A DNA stretch of 64,000 nucleotides, from positions 3,969,501-4,033,500 of the forward strand of contig OY747717.1 in NCBI GenBank assembly GCA_963556495.2, written 5' to 3'. The stretch comes from Valencia hispanica. Taxonomy: Eukaryota > Chordata > Actinopteri > Cyprinodontiformes > Valenciidae. The notes beneath the pieces were generated by a model. That model saw only the letters and a list, made by a program, of their open reading frames with translations. It was not told the origin of the DNA and searched no databases. How positions within the stretch are numbered: the stretch's first letter is position 1; the number at the start of each line of letters is the position of its first letter. Positions 21,851-33,038 of the stretch are shown piece after piece. The position numbers were made by a program, and so were the translations under genes.

Positions 21851-24800
21851 CATTAGCTGTCAGAAGCACATCTGTTTACGTTATTTAAATAATTGAGTAG
21901 AACTGCTTGATAAACTAAAAGAACTATTTTGTCGCACGTTTAAAATGTGAAAATATATATATTGTTAAATCTTATGTGACTTAAATAGAAATTGGCTGCT
22001 ATTATATTGTGTAATTGTAAATCAGCTAAAATCAAGGCTAACACGTGTGGATCGTGGCTGTTGGATTATAAATCTAGAAGGAGACAGCCACGACGGGCGA
22101 CCTACGGCACAAACGTTGAATGTGCCGCACCTTCATCCATCACCCTGACCTCCACACCCATGCTTTCTGCTTCGCTGCATACAGAACGCTCTACCTCCTG
22201 CGTTGGTGCTGTATGTTTACACTGGAGAGGCTGGATCTCATTTAAAACTCAAGAACAAAGCAGGAATCTACCTATAAAGACGACTGAGGTGTTAAAGAAA
22301 ATAACTTTTTATGCCATGCGTTAAATCCTGCTTGGCTCGGTTTTATACAGTGAGACAGTGTAAAATGAAAGCACTTAGAGAATTAAAGCTACAATTTGTC
22401 ACTGTCGATGACTCTGACACAAAACACACAAATCTCCTTGCATTTTGTCATGTACCAATCTGGGGTTATCTGTCAGCTAAGGATGGGTTAGATTACTCTG
22501 GATTAATTAAGAAAATGGTTTTGGTCAGGCGTTCCGTTTATTTAGTGGATAAATTGTAAATTTGGTGGAGATGTTCTTGGCATTCCGTATGGTTGTGCAT
22601 TCTCAGGTTTTTCTGACTGCGCTGAAGTAGAATGTGCTTTTACTGTTGCTTCTCAGTGTCTCGTTAACGTTTTGAGTCATTTTCTTTAACCAAATAGTGA
22701 TTCTGATTTAAAACCTTGTTTTTTCTGTCTGGATTTAATTTTTATGTTGCTGTTTCCATCAACCCTTTAAAACAGAGATTTACATAAAACCACTGAATGA
22801 AGTTTAGACCCATTAAATGTGAATGATTGTCTTCAACATGCTAATGAGTCGTATTTTTGTAAGCTTTGCCGCATATTCTGCTTCTTGGATCCATTTCTTT
22901 GTGCTGCTTTTTATTTGTAAACAAAATATATACATGACTATAAATGTGTCTTTGACAAAAAGATTGTTTTAATGGAGGCTAATCTTGCTGAAAAAGGGAA
23001 ATATTATTTGGCAACATGATTTATTGTTCATTAAACTAGTTAAAGTGGATAATGTGGTTGGTTTTCTCAACATGTTTGGGTTTAATACTTCAGTAGAATG
23101 TATTTTTTTTGCATTTTGAATGAAACTGCAGCCACCCAACATATCAGTATGTCGTTAGGAATAACTGTATACGCTAGAACTACATTTAGATATCAGACGA
23201 ACATATACTGTAGTTTTAAAATGTTTCAATTAATCAAATACCTGAAATAAACTATATCAACTCTGTATTTATCATTTAATCACTGAATAAACTCAGTCAT
23301 GTTTGTCAAAGTGTGTTGAGCTTTTTTGTTTTGTTTTTACATATGCTCCACACACATATTAAGTTTTAATTAGTAATTCATTGACTTTCTGTGACCTGCT
23401 CCAGGGTTAGCTTCCTAAATTCATAAATAGCCTCAGAGTTTATGAAATATAAAAGACCAAAGGATTTTTTTATTTTTATGACTGATTGATTAACCAATCA
23501 ACCGAAAAGTTGCCAAAGTTAAAAGGAAGACCTTCATAAAAGCCTGGAGAACTGTTGATCTAGAACACGCTTTAAGAGGTTCCAATAAAGTCTGGCTGCT
23601 AATATGAAGAATCCAGTGACATAAATGAAAACTGAATTCATCTCAAAGCTGTGATGGGCTTTCATTGACAGTAAGGAGAAGTTTAACATCCTGAAGGTCA
23701 GCAGAGGACAGGAAAAACTCTGTAAACACAAGGTAAAAGAGAGACAGACAGTTTTCTTCCTCCAGACCAAATGAAGTGAGCTACACGTGTGAAGACACGG
23801 CTATCTGATGACTGAGGTGAGATGGTCTTCCAGAATGTGTTTGTGTGTCATTGCAACAACTTTATCAGCAGGCAGCAACGATTTGTCCACATTACACAAC
23901 CTTTAGTCGTCCTGATGGAGGAGAACCATGTGGCGCCAAATCAGGACATTTCTTGGAGTTTAAAGTCCCTTCAGAGGAACTCGGGAGAATATCAGCCATC
24001 GGTTTAAACGATCCGTTTATCGACCTCAACAGCTCATCTTTGTCACATTTCTCTTAAATGCATTGTTCTAACCAGGAGCTCTGAAGCTTCAGTGACTCTC
24101 TTGACCTTTGAAGAAGAATCAAATCCAATCAGCTGCTTTTGAAAGACTTTGCTGACCAAAACTTGCCTATGCAGTTCAATTCAATAAGACTTTACTTGTC
24201 CCTGAAGCAACAGTAAACCAGCAGAAACACGATCACCATAAACACAATTAATATGCATTGAAATGTATTATTATTATTAATGCATGTAAGAAAATATTCA
24301 TATAACGATATTTTATTTCCTGATATTGTATCGAAAAATATTGATAAAAAAACAACTTTTTAGGATTTGAATGGAACCATTAATGATTCATTTTTGTTGT
24401 AAATATAAAAGTATAACTGGTAGTTTTGTGGCTGTTTTCACCTTCTTTGTTCCAGTGGATCAACTAGATCTAGTAATAAAACTGGATGTTAAAGTATGAA
24501 ACAGGTTGGAGTGTTTAGAATGATGGGACAGTTTTTCTACAGTTAAATTCAGTTTTAAAATCACAATATATAGTCTTAATCACGTATCGCAATATATCGC
24601 GATATATCGTATCGTCTCCCAAGATACACATCATATCGCCAGATTTTTACCAATACACATTCCTATTATCATTATTATTATTATTGCTGTATTGATATTC
24701 AATAAAAATCCCAGATTGGACAATAATTCAACATTTTTACTAACGAATTCGGACTATGTGTGTGTGTGTAAAGCTTGTAGTCCTAGTTGAGTCACTGCTG

Positions 24801-25731
24801 CAACAGGAAAAACTGAGCTTCCAATGAAGTTTATCCGTATTACTGATCTAAATAAACCTGCAACCAGGCGCAGACCGTAGGCAACACACAACAATTACAC
24901 ACAAATATCCAAACGACTCAATGCCTAAATGAAAACTCATCAGGAAAATTATCTGCATTTGCCTCAAAAATCATCTGAAAACATCTTGAAATCATCTGCT
25001 TCCTAATCCTCTTCAACAACAAATAACACAAACATGAATTCAGATTTGCAATAAATGTTTTTTTGTTTTTTTTTACTGTCAATATTTTCAGTAATTAAAA
25101 TAACCTTTAACCCAAGTTGAAAACCAAGTTGTTGGGATAAATTTTATTAACCTGTATGCTGGAAATCTGAGCAACAAGAATTTGAGCCAAATTAATCCAA
25201 CAGAACATCACTTATATTTGTTATGGATATTCAATAAATAAATAAATCAGTAACCAAACCTCTGTGGGTTTGAAAATAAATTTTAAGTAAATAATAAAAA
25301 AAAGTTAACTTTCTTTTTTTAAAGTTTTGTTGTCAGCTGGAAATTCTGTCCTATATTTAGCTAATTACATATAATAATTTGATGGAGGTGAATGAGTCTA
25401 TTTTTCTCAGAGCAGGTTCCTGACTCCGCTGTCTGTGTGGTTCTTCAGGTTCTCCTTCCTGCAGGACTTCTGGAACTTTTAGCCCACAAAGGGATGAAGC
25501 TCTGGTAAAACTTTGGGATCCAACTTCAGGGTTCTAGGATTTAAAGGATGTGAAGCAGCTGAGGTCCAAACTGATCTGGCCTGTTGGGTCTGTGTTTGTT
25601 TAGGGCTGCGAGATGAGTGCACGCACTCCAACATTTGAATACAGCAGGTCGGCTCCACACGCCGCCTTTGTGCCGCCATTAAAGGCAGATTTCATGGCCA
25701 ACAGGACGGCAACAAAGGAGGCAGCAGGTCT
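21851..25731 (+). other. Intergenic sequence or distal st8sia3 3' UTR
   Basis: No gene was recognised. Sequence around 22010-22560 is GC-richer than its surroundings and lacks obvious repeats. At 24540-24670 the 'gatatatcg' and 'cgtatcg' text resembles ends of non-autonomous DNA elements common in fish. At 24180-24250 text like 'ttcaattcaataagacttta' may be a LINE tail relic. The remainder is AT-rich. Confidence 0.4.
23286..23291 (+). terminator. Candidate distal polyadenylation signal of st8sia3
   Basis: An 'aataaa' here is followed 10-30 bases later by the GT-rich text 'tgtttgtcaaagtgtgttg' and a T-rich run, the usual arrangement of a vertebrate poly(A) site. If used, the 3' UTR would be about 3.1 kb. 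There is no transcript evidence, so this is a guess from local context. Confidence 0.3.
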
Positions 25732-25785
25732 GAGGAGGAGGAGGAGGAGGAGGAGGAGGAGAGCAGGGGGAGAACATGGAGGAAC

Positions 25786-25819
<34 letters not shown>

Positions 25820-25918
25820 CTCTACCAATATGCCAAAGCCAAAATTACTTGAATTAATTTGTGTTGATTAACAGATTTCTGTTTTTATTTACATTTTTTT
25901 CTGGTGCAACATCCTGGC

Positions 25919-25998
<80 letters not shown>
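25732..25998. repeat. Cluster of three trinucleotide microsatellites
   Basis: A (GAG)n run lies at about 25732-25762, a (TAT)n run at 25787-25817 and a long (AAT)n run at 25919-25998. Apparent poly-Asn or poly-Ile frames over these runs are artefacts. Confidence 0.95.
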
Positions 25999-26000
<2 letters not shown>

Positions 26001-27299
26001 AACTCAAAAGAAAAGCAGGATTTTTTTCTTCACAACTTTAAGCTGAATTTATGTTATTTTAAACCACTTAAAAGCATAGAGAACAGGCTGTTAAGAGACT
26101 TTGTACATAAAAACATTATTTTTTATGTAAAGTTGATCTCTTTATATATTCATAAAGTCCAGATAATTAAAGTGTAAAAAAAATATATATATAAACATTT
26201 CTATAAAAATAATAATAGCTCTCTAATTTTGCAAGTTGTGCATTTATATTTGTAAAATAAATTTTACAGAAGCTTCAAACAAATTCAGTATAAAATAATA
26301 ATAAATATTATATTATTATACAAGTTAATTGAAATATGCAAAAAAATTAATGCTAATAGTTTTTCATCCAAGTCCATTTTTCCCCCACTATAATTTATTT
26401 TCATTTTACATGGGTCCTCCCTTTTCTTTTAAAAAAGAAATAAGAATAAAGATGTTATCATAAACTAGGACAGTTAATTAAATGCTGAATCTGGAATGTA
26501 ATTTCCTGTTGATTAATTAATCTCTTATTTTTAATTGTAAAAATAGCTCATTTTATTTATTGCATTTATAAAACTAAATAAATGTGTGGCTTTATGTATA
26601 ATCCACAAGGAAGTAAGCATTTTCTACCTTTATCTGAAATATTTCAGTTATTATGAGTAAGTTAATATTTGTGCGTGTTTGAATATGAACCATGGCTCCT
26701 TCGGAGGAACAAAGTGAAGAGGACTCAGCCGAACCGCTGCAGGAGGAGGAGGAGGTTTACAGCCGGACAGATGGACCTCTGCTCTAAAAGAAAACTGCTG
26801 GCTCATTGATGGAGGGAGGGAAGGGAGGATGACACCGAGAGAAAAGAAGAGGAGGGGGACACGGAGAGAGACGGTGGGACAGATGCGAGGCAAAGCGGAG
26901 CTGTGTTTGTCACCAACGCTCCAGATTAGCATGTGGTCCTCAGCACAAAGCTGCAGATCAATACGGCTGCTCTGCAGGCGGCAGATGGTCCAGGACCGAG
27001 CTGAGAGGAGGAACACCGACCTGCAGCTCCACCACATAAACTCTGCATGCTTTACACGCGTGCATTTTCATGCATCTCATGCTGCTCTGTCCCCCCCCCT
27101 ACCTCTGTAGGTCCTGGTTCTAGTTTTAATAACCGGGGTTTATTTAAAGTGGGGTTTATTAAAGTATTTTAAATGTGTTCGAGGAATGTTCTTGTCATGT
27201 TCTGTTGGGGTTTGTGTCGATTCTTCATTTGGTCTTTTGGTTGATTGATCTGTGATGTCGTCTTCTGGTAATACTTTATGTGTTTTATTTCTCTTGGCT
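25999..27299 (+). other. Intergenic; non-repetitive GC-richer island at 26690-27060
   Basis: The AT-rich sequence changes to a GC-richer, low-repeat stretch beginning near 'ccatggctcctt' and including 'gctccagattagcatgtggt' and 'ctgcagatcaatacggct'. Its texture suggests a conserved non-coding element rather than an exon: no frame on either strand looks protein-like. A comparison across fish genomes is needed to decide. Confidence 0.3.
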
Positions 27300-28190
27300 C
27301 CAAAAGCTTCTATTTTATTGGGAGTTTGTGTTACAAACCAACACAATATAAAGCAGAATTGTGGAGTTTTATGCAAGTAAAATCTGAAAAGTGTGGCATG
27401 CTTTTGTAATCACAACCCCCACCTTCATAGAAGCAGCTTTTTCTGCAGGCCTGAACATCTACAGACGGACTCTTTTTTTCTTTGCAAAGCAACTCAAACT
27501 CTGTCAGATTGGAAGGAGAGCGTCTCCTAGCATCTATTTTCAGATCTTGCCACAGATTCTCAGTTGAACTGAGGCCTGGGCTTTGACTAGACCATTCTAG
27601 CTCATGAATAAGCTTTGATCTAAACCATCCTAACGTATCTCTGGTTGTATGTTGAAGGTGGTTGTCCTGCTGGAAGGTGAACCTCCACCTCAGTCTCATC
27701 AGGTTTTCTACCAGGATTCTCCTATATTTGACCAGCTTCCATGTTCCAGCTGAAGAAAAACACCCCACAGCATGATACTGCCACCACCATTACTATTGTG
27801 TTGGCATCTTCAGGGTGATGTGCAGTGTTGGGCTCATGTGAATAGGGCAAACGACTTCTTCTGGCTTTTCTTTCATCTATGTCTCTCTTCCGTCTACTCT
27901 TCCACCTGAGCTGTGGATCCCTGCAGCACCTCCAGAGTCACCGTGGTCTTCTTGACTGCTTCTCTAATTAATGCTCTCCTTGTCCAACCACTTTAGGTGG
28001 ACGTCCATGTCTTGGTAGGTCTGCAGTTGGTGGAGATTAAATTACACTTGGTTGGAGCCTGTTTATGGATCAGATGACTGTTGAAGGAGGCCGGGTGAAA
28101 TGTAATTTATTTAGGGGTATCATTTCCCTCTGCCTGACAGTAAAGAGCGACTTTATGTTGGTTGGTCACATAAAGTCCAGCGAAACTACC
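27300..28190 (-). mobile_element. Tc1/mariner relic
   Basis: The minus strand codes for decayed Tc1 transposase. FTFQQDNHLQHT carries the second catalytic Asp, and LEWSSQSPGLSSTENLWQDL carries the third acidic position. Further fragments to about 28010 correspond to the DNA-binding half ('ccacctgagctgtggatc' and 'gctctccttgtccaacc' regions). Subterminal 'tattttattgggag' text at about 27310 and 'ggtcacataaagtcc' at about 28165 mark the decayed inverted ends. Several frame breaks show it is inactive. Confidence 0.82.
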
Positions 28191-28769
28191 CTGAACTTAG
28201 TGAAGAAACCTGAGTAGGTTAAGTGGTTCTGATAGGGTCCGAATCGTTCTTACTCTTATGCAGGTGTTGTGATGATTTAACAGCCAATCTGAGGAGATTT
28301 TTGTGTCATTTAAAGTGTTGTATTGCTTAATTCAGATCTTTAGAAAAAAATGTTTCTGCTGCACTGAAATAAATTGGATTTACTGGTATTATTGGGAAAC
28401 ATCAGGATCAGAAACTCACGTTTAGAAGCTCCACAGCAGGGTTTCATGTGTTTGAAGCTCACAGTGATGAGGATTGTTCAGTTTGACCCTCAGGTTGTTA
28501 GTTGGTGTCTGTCTCCATCCTCTGCTCCTCCTCTTCCTCTTTCTGCTCCGAGGGCGTTTAAACCTCCAGGTTTGGCCTCCAGTGCTCTTCTCTGACAGCT
28601 GTTCAAAAGGAGGATGTATGTCAGACTTTGTTGTCCATTTAACCCTCTTAGGTTCCGGGACATTTATATTCTTTGAATTTCTTTGGGTATAATTTTGGCA
28701 TTTTTTATGCAATCGGAATTATATCTGGTCGGCTTGGGTATTTTGTCGAAAGTTTACGTTTTTAAATTT
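28191..28769 (+). other. Intergenic, nothing recognised
   Basis: No gene, RNA or repeat I can support. There is a pyrimidine-rich stretch at about 28510-28550. Confidence 0.4.
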
Positions 28770-28900
28770 GTTTGTTTTTTTCTGTTCAGAGTTGGGAATC
28801 AGTTCACCCCTGGGAATCTGTTCGGTGTTGGGAACCTGCTCGGAATCAGGGAACTGTTCATTGACTGTTAAACTGGTCAGTGTCAGGAACCTGTTACTAT
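28770..28900 (-). repeat. Inverted outlier of the 31-kb minisatellite
   Basis: Read on the minus strand, this stretch consists of about seven 18-base units of the form 'gaacagattcccaacact', the same unit as the array at 31070-32260, which reads on the + strand. The two arrays are therefore inverted relative to each other. Confidence 0.7.
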
Positions 28901-29039
28901 ACATCGTGATCACAGGAGCGTCTGAATGCCGGTACAGAACCAACAGAGAAAACTGGACTGGTTTAGACAAATGTTTTCTGTTCTTCTTATTACCAGGTGA
29001 ATTCATAAACAGGGAGCGTAAGTAGGAATGAGCTAACAT

Positions 29040-30260
29040 CCTCTGCTGATCTGTTAGGTTGAATGATATTTGGTTTACAAATTAAATATTTAGTTACAAA
29101 CCTAATAATTGGGTAACAAGCTAAATATTGTTTGAAAACTAGATATTAAGATTCAAACTAAACATTTAGCTTGTCAGGTAAATATTGAATCTACAACAAA
29201 ATATTTAATTACGAACACTTATTTGGCAAGCCTAATATTTATTTTGAAGATAAACTGGCTAACTAAATATTTAGGTTCAAACTAAACACTTAGCTTGTCA
29301 AGTAAATATTTAATGTTTTCTAAATAGTTAGCATGCTAACTATTTAGTTTGAAGATAAATATTTAGCTAACAAGCTAAACTGGCTAACTAAATATTTAGG
29401 TTCAAACTAAACACTTAGCTTGTCAAGTAAATATTTAATCTACAAATTTAATTACAAACTAAACACTTAGTTGGCAAGCCTAATATTTAGTTTAAAGATA
29501 AATATTTAGCTAGCAAGCTAATCTGGCAAACTAAATATTTAGGTTCCAACAAAACACTTAGTTTGTCAGCCAAATATTTAATCTAAAAGCTAAATATTTA
29601 GCATGTTAACTATTTAGTTTGAAGATAAATATTTAGCTAGGAAGCTAACCTGGCTAGCTAAATATTTAGGTTCCAACAAAACACTTAGTTTGTCAGCCAA
29701 ATATTTAATCTAAAAGCTAAATATTTAGCATGTTAACTATTTAGTTTGAAGATAAATATTTAGCTAGGAAGCTAACCTGGCTAGCTAAATATTTAGCTTC
29801 GAACTAAACATTTAGCTCAGAGCTAAATGTTTAGCTAATATGCAGATTTGCTAGCCAATAAGTGGAAGTGGACTACTAAAATAAAAGCTGGGTCTTGCGA
29901 ACCTCTATCTAAACTGCAGGAGAGACCTGAACCTCACCTCTTAATCATTGGGGTTTTTTTCTTCGACCCTACATGTTCAACATTTCAGCTTAAAACGTAG
30001 GATGAGCCATTTTACAGACGTTTACTGATGGATTTACTGCAATAGTAAATGCAGCAGCAGCAGTTTATATAGAGGTTTGCAAAACCTAGCTTTTATTATT
30101 TTTATTTCGACTTCCGCACATTGGCAAGTGAGTTTTCATGACAGCTGAATATTTAGCTCTGAGTTTGATATTTATTTTGAAGCTAGAAAGTTAGCCAACC
30201 AGTTTAGCTTGCTAGCTAAATATTTAGCAGCTTCAAACTAAATATTTAGTCTGAAGCTGA
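29040..30260. repeat. Minisatellite of 'aaatatttagct' units
   Basis: Palindromic words 'taaatattta' and 'agctagct'-like joints repeat dozens of times from about 29070 to 29850, and again at 30150-30260 after a short unique gap. A higher-order unit of 127 bases is duplicated: 'gcatgttaactatttag' starts at 29601 and again at 29728 with nearly identical following sequence. The array is non-coding and very AT-rich. Confidence 0.85.
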
Positions 30261-30419
30261 CATTTATAAATGAATAAATAAATAACACGGACGCAACGAT
30301 GACTTTAAAAATGAACACCAATTTTTTTCTCTTGTGACAGGCTACAAAATGTTCTTATTGCTGTTAACTGTGTAACTTTACAAACATCGCCCCATAGACC
30401 AAAGCAGGTCTGCTGATGG

Positions 30420-30750
30420 ATCAGAGAGGCCGAGCGTGTTTTCATCTGATGAATCGGAGCGACAGGAAGAGGCAGAGCGGAGGATTTGGCTCTCGTTTGT
30501 CCTTCAGAGGGTAATGAATTGTAAAGTGAACCAGCTACAGGCCATAATGCTCTCACAGTGCACCTCTCACGTTCATCAGTCCATCAGAGCGAGGCTGTCG
30601 ATAACATCCCGACACGTCCTCTCAGCGCTGGAGGCTACAGCTGCAAACATCTGTCCAGGTCTGCAGCTGTGTACAGGTCTGTACAGTATACCGCCATGTT
30701 GCTGAGGGAAGAAGTGGACAGATGGAAGGATGGACCTGATATTTAGGCTA
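30420..30750 (+). other. Non-repetitive island upstream of onecut2, candidate regulatory element
   Basis: This is a GC-richer segment between two minisatellites. It contains 'gggtaatgaattgtaaag' and 'ccataatgctctcacagtg', motifs with homeodomain-type TAAT cores. No convincing ORF is present. Conservation is inferred from texture only. Confidence 0.3.
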
Positions 30751-31069
30751 GGGGTGGTTTTCTGTCCTCATTGTGAGATTTGTACAAACATTACTGTGAA
30801 AAAGTTTTAAACTATCCTGAATGTTTCCGTTTTTAATGGTTTCCACCGATAGCTCTTCAGGCTTTTTGAAAGTCTTTTATGGATTTTTTTATGCTTATTT
30901 TCTTATTTTTTAGTCCAGTCCACACACCCGACCATTTCCTGATATGGAATGGATTACATCAACTGAACAGGTTCCTTGTTTTAAAAAGATTTATGACTCT
31001 GAACATATTTTTTAAGTGAAACTGATTTACCATCGCTGAGTACATTCTTGATTGTGAGAAGACTCATAT

Positions 31070-32260
31070 TTTAAAGAGATTCCCAAAACTGAGCAGATTT
31101 CTGATACTGATCAGGTTCGAGATGCTGAAGAGTTTCCTGATTTAAAACACATTCGCAGTATTAAATAAGTTCCTGATGCAGAACTCATTCCCCAAACTGA
31201 ACAGATTCCCTAAACAGAAAAAGATCCCAAGACTGAACAGATTTCCAATGCTGAACAGAATCCCTACACTTATCAGATTCCCAAAACTTATGAGAATCCC
31301 TATACTGAAAAGATTCCCAGAACTGAACAGATTCTCAAAAATTAATAGGTTTCCCGCATGCTTAAAAGATTCCCAAAACTGAACAGACTCCCGAAACTTA
31401 AAAGATTCCCAAAACTTAACAGATTCCCAATGCTGAACAGATTCCCAACACGGAAAAAATTCCCAAAACTGAACAGATCTCAGTGCTGAACAGATTCCCA
31501 ACACGGAAAAAATTCCCAAAACTGAACAGATCTCAGTGCTGAAAAGATTCCCAAAACTTAACAGATTCCTAATGCTGAACAGATTCCCAACACGGAAAAA
31601 ATTCCCAAAACTGAACAGATCTCAATGCTGAAAAGATTCCCAAAACTTAACAGATTCCTAATGCTGAACAGATTCCCAACACGGAAAAAATTCCCAAAAC
31701 TGAACAGATCTCAATGCTGAAAAGATTCCCAAAACTTAACAGATTCCTAATGCTGAACAGATTCCCAACACGGAAAAAATTCCCAAAACTGAACAGATCT
31801 CAGTGCTGAAAAGATTCCCAAAACTTAACAGATTCCTAATGCTGAACAGATTCCCAACACGGAAAAAATTCCCAAAACTGAACAGATCTCAATGCTGAAA
31901 AGATTCCCAAAACTTAACAGATTCCTAGAACTGAACAGATTCCCAAAACCTAAGAGACACATTCCCAGGATAAAATAGTTTCCTGATGCTGAACAGATTC
32001 AAACAACTGAACAGATTTCCGATGATGAACAGATTCCCGATACTGAATGGATTTCTCTATCCTGAACAGATTCTCAGTGTTTCCCAGATTATTTCCATCT
32101 GGAAGAAAAAACTGGACAGACAATAAACAGATTCCTGATTCTAAATAAATTCCCTAACAGTGAACAAATTCCCAGCATATTTCAGGATGAAGAACAGATT
32201 CCTGACACTGACCAGCATCCCAGACAAAGGTGAAGTGTTTTGAACATAATTCCAACTCTG
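31070..32260 (+). repeat. Higher-order minisatellite (18-base unit, 89-base superunit)
   Basis: The whole stretch is built from variants of 'gaacagattcccaaaact'. From 31502 the arrangement becomes regular: 'cacggaaaaaattccc' starts at 31502, 31591, 31680, 31769 and 31858, exactly 89 bases apart, giving five nearly identical superunits of about five basic units each. The flanks are more diverged, so the centre amplified recently. It ends about 0.4 kb upstream of the onecut2 promoter region. Hexapeptide-repeat frames across it are by-products. Confidence 0.92.
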
Positions 32261-32639
32261 AACAGATCCTGGATGGATTCCTGCCTCTGAACATCGTCTA
32301 GATCTGCCTTAAAGTGGTCTTGATCGATAGTTTTCATTCTTTCTGGAAATCCCTCAAAGATTTTCTTTGCACTTTGGCTGGTTTCTTTCTTACCAAAGTC
32401 CAAAGAAAAAAAGATTACAAGAAAAAAAAACTTTGAAAGGAAAACGGAAATAAAGAAGAGCATAATTTAATCTAACTAAAATTAAATTAAATTTGATTAT
32501 TTGATTTAAAATGATTAATACCGTAGAGCCATGAAAATATGAAATGTGGCATTAAAATATGACGAAAATAAATAGAAATTTTTTTCAAATTCATCCCACA
32601 GTGAAAACTCACGCTTTAAACTGCTGCCTTTCTTCAAGA

Positions 32640-33038
32640 CACTGATTGGCCAGATCTGCGATCAACCACGCCCCCCGCCTCTCGTTCCTCGCCTCTGATT
32701 GGTCCTCCGGTCCGCCAGTCCGGCCCGCGCCTCCTCGAAGCGGCAGCCGGTTCGTCCTCCGCCTCCTCCCGCAGCAGGGTGGGTTGAGCGGCCGGGTAGG
32801 GACCGTGGACAGCTCCGCTCCGAGGAGCAGAGCAGCACCGGAGGAGGAGAGGGCTGGATATGGGGGAGCCGCCGCACAGGCCCGTCTGATCCAGAGAAAA
32901 CACACAAAGAGCTGGAGCCGGAGCCGGAGGAGGAGGACGGGGACACGGCGAGGAGACAGCGGGAGTTTACCGGTTCTGACCCATCCCGGAGGAGGAGACA
33001 TAATTCCGCTCGACCCGATGGACTGAGAGGACAGATGA
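32640..33038 (+). promoter_or_regulatory. onecut2: onecut2 CpG-rich promoter and 5' UTR
   Basis: Base composition changes sharply from AT-rich to strongly GC- and CpG-rich at about 32640. Two inverted CCAAT boxes ('gattgg' at 32644-32649 and 32697-32702) flank a GC box 'cacgccccccgcc' at about 32668-32680. No TATA box is evident, consistent with a CpG-island promoter. The transcription start is not determinable. An ATG at 33035, four bases before the chosen start, is in another frame and opens only MNEDCLH. Confidence 0.6.

Noticed and set aside
25861..26046. Poly-Asn frame
   Set aside because: Artefact of the (AAT)n microsatellite.
28719..29039. 106-residue minus frame with repeated EQxP motifs
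   Set aside because: Generated by the inverted minisatellite outlier; no start context or homologue.
31142..31519. 125-residue frame with WESVQFWES-type repeats (and a + strand counterpart)
   Set aside because: Produced by the 18-base minisatellite period, which is a multiple of three.
31502..31947. Regular 89-bp repeats that superficially recall a CRISPR array
   Set aside because: No conserved-repeat/unique-spacer alternation, no cas genes, and the context is a vertebrate genome; it is a minisatellite.
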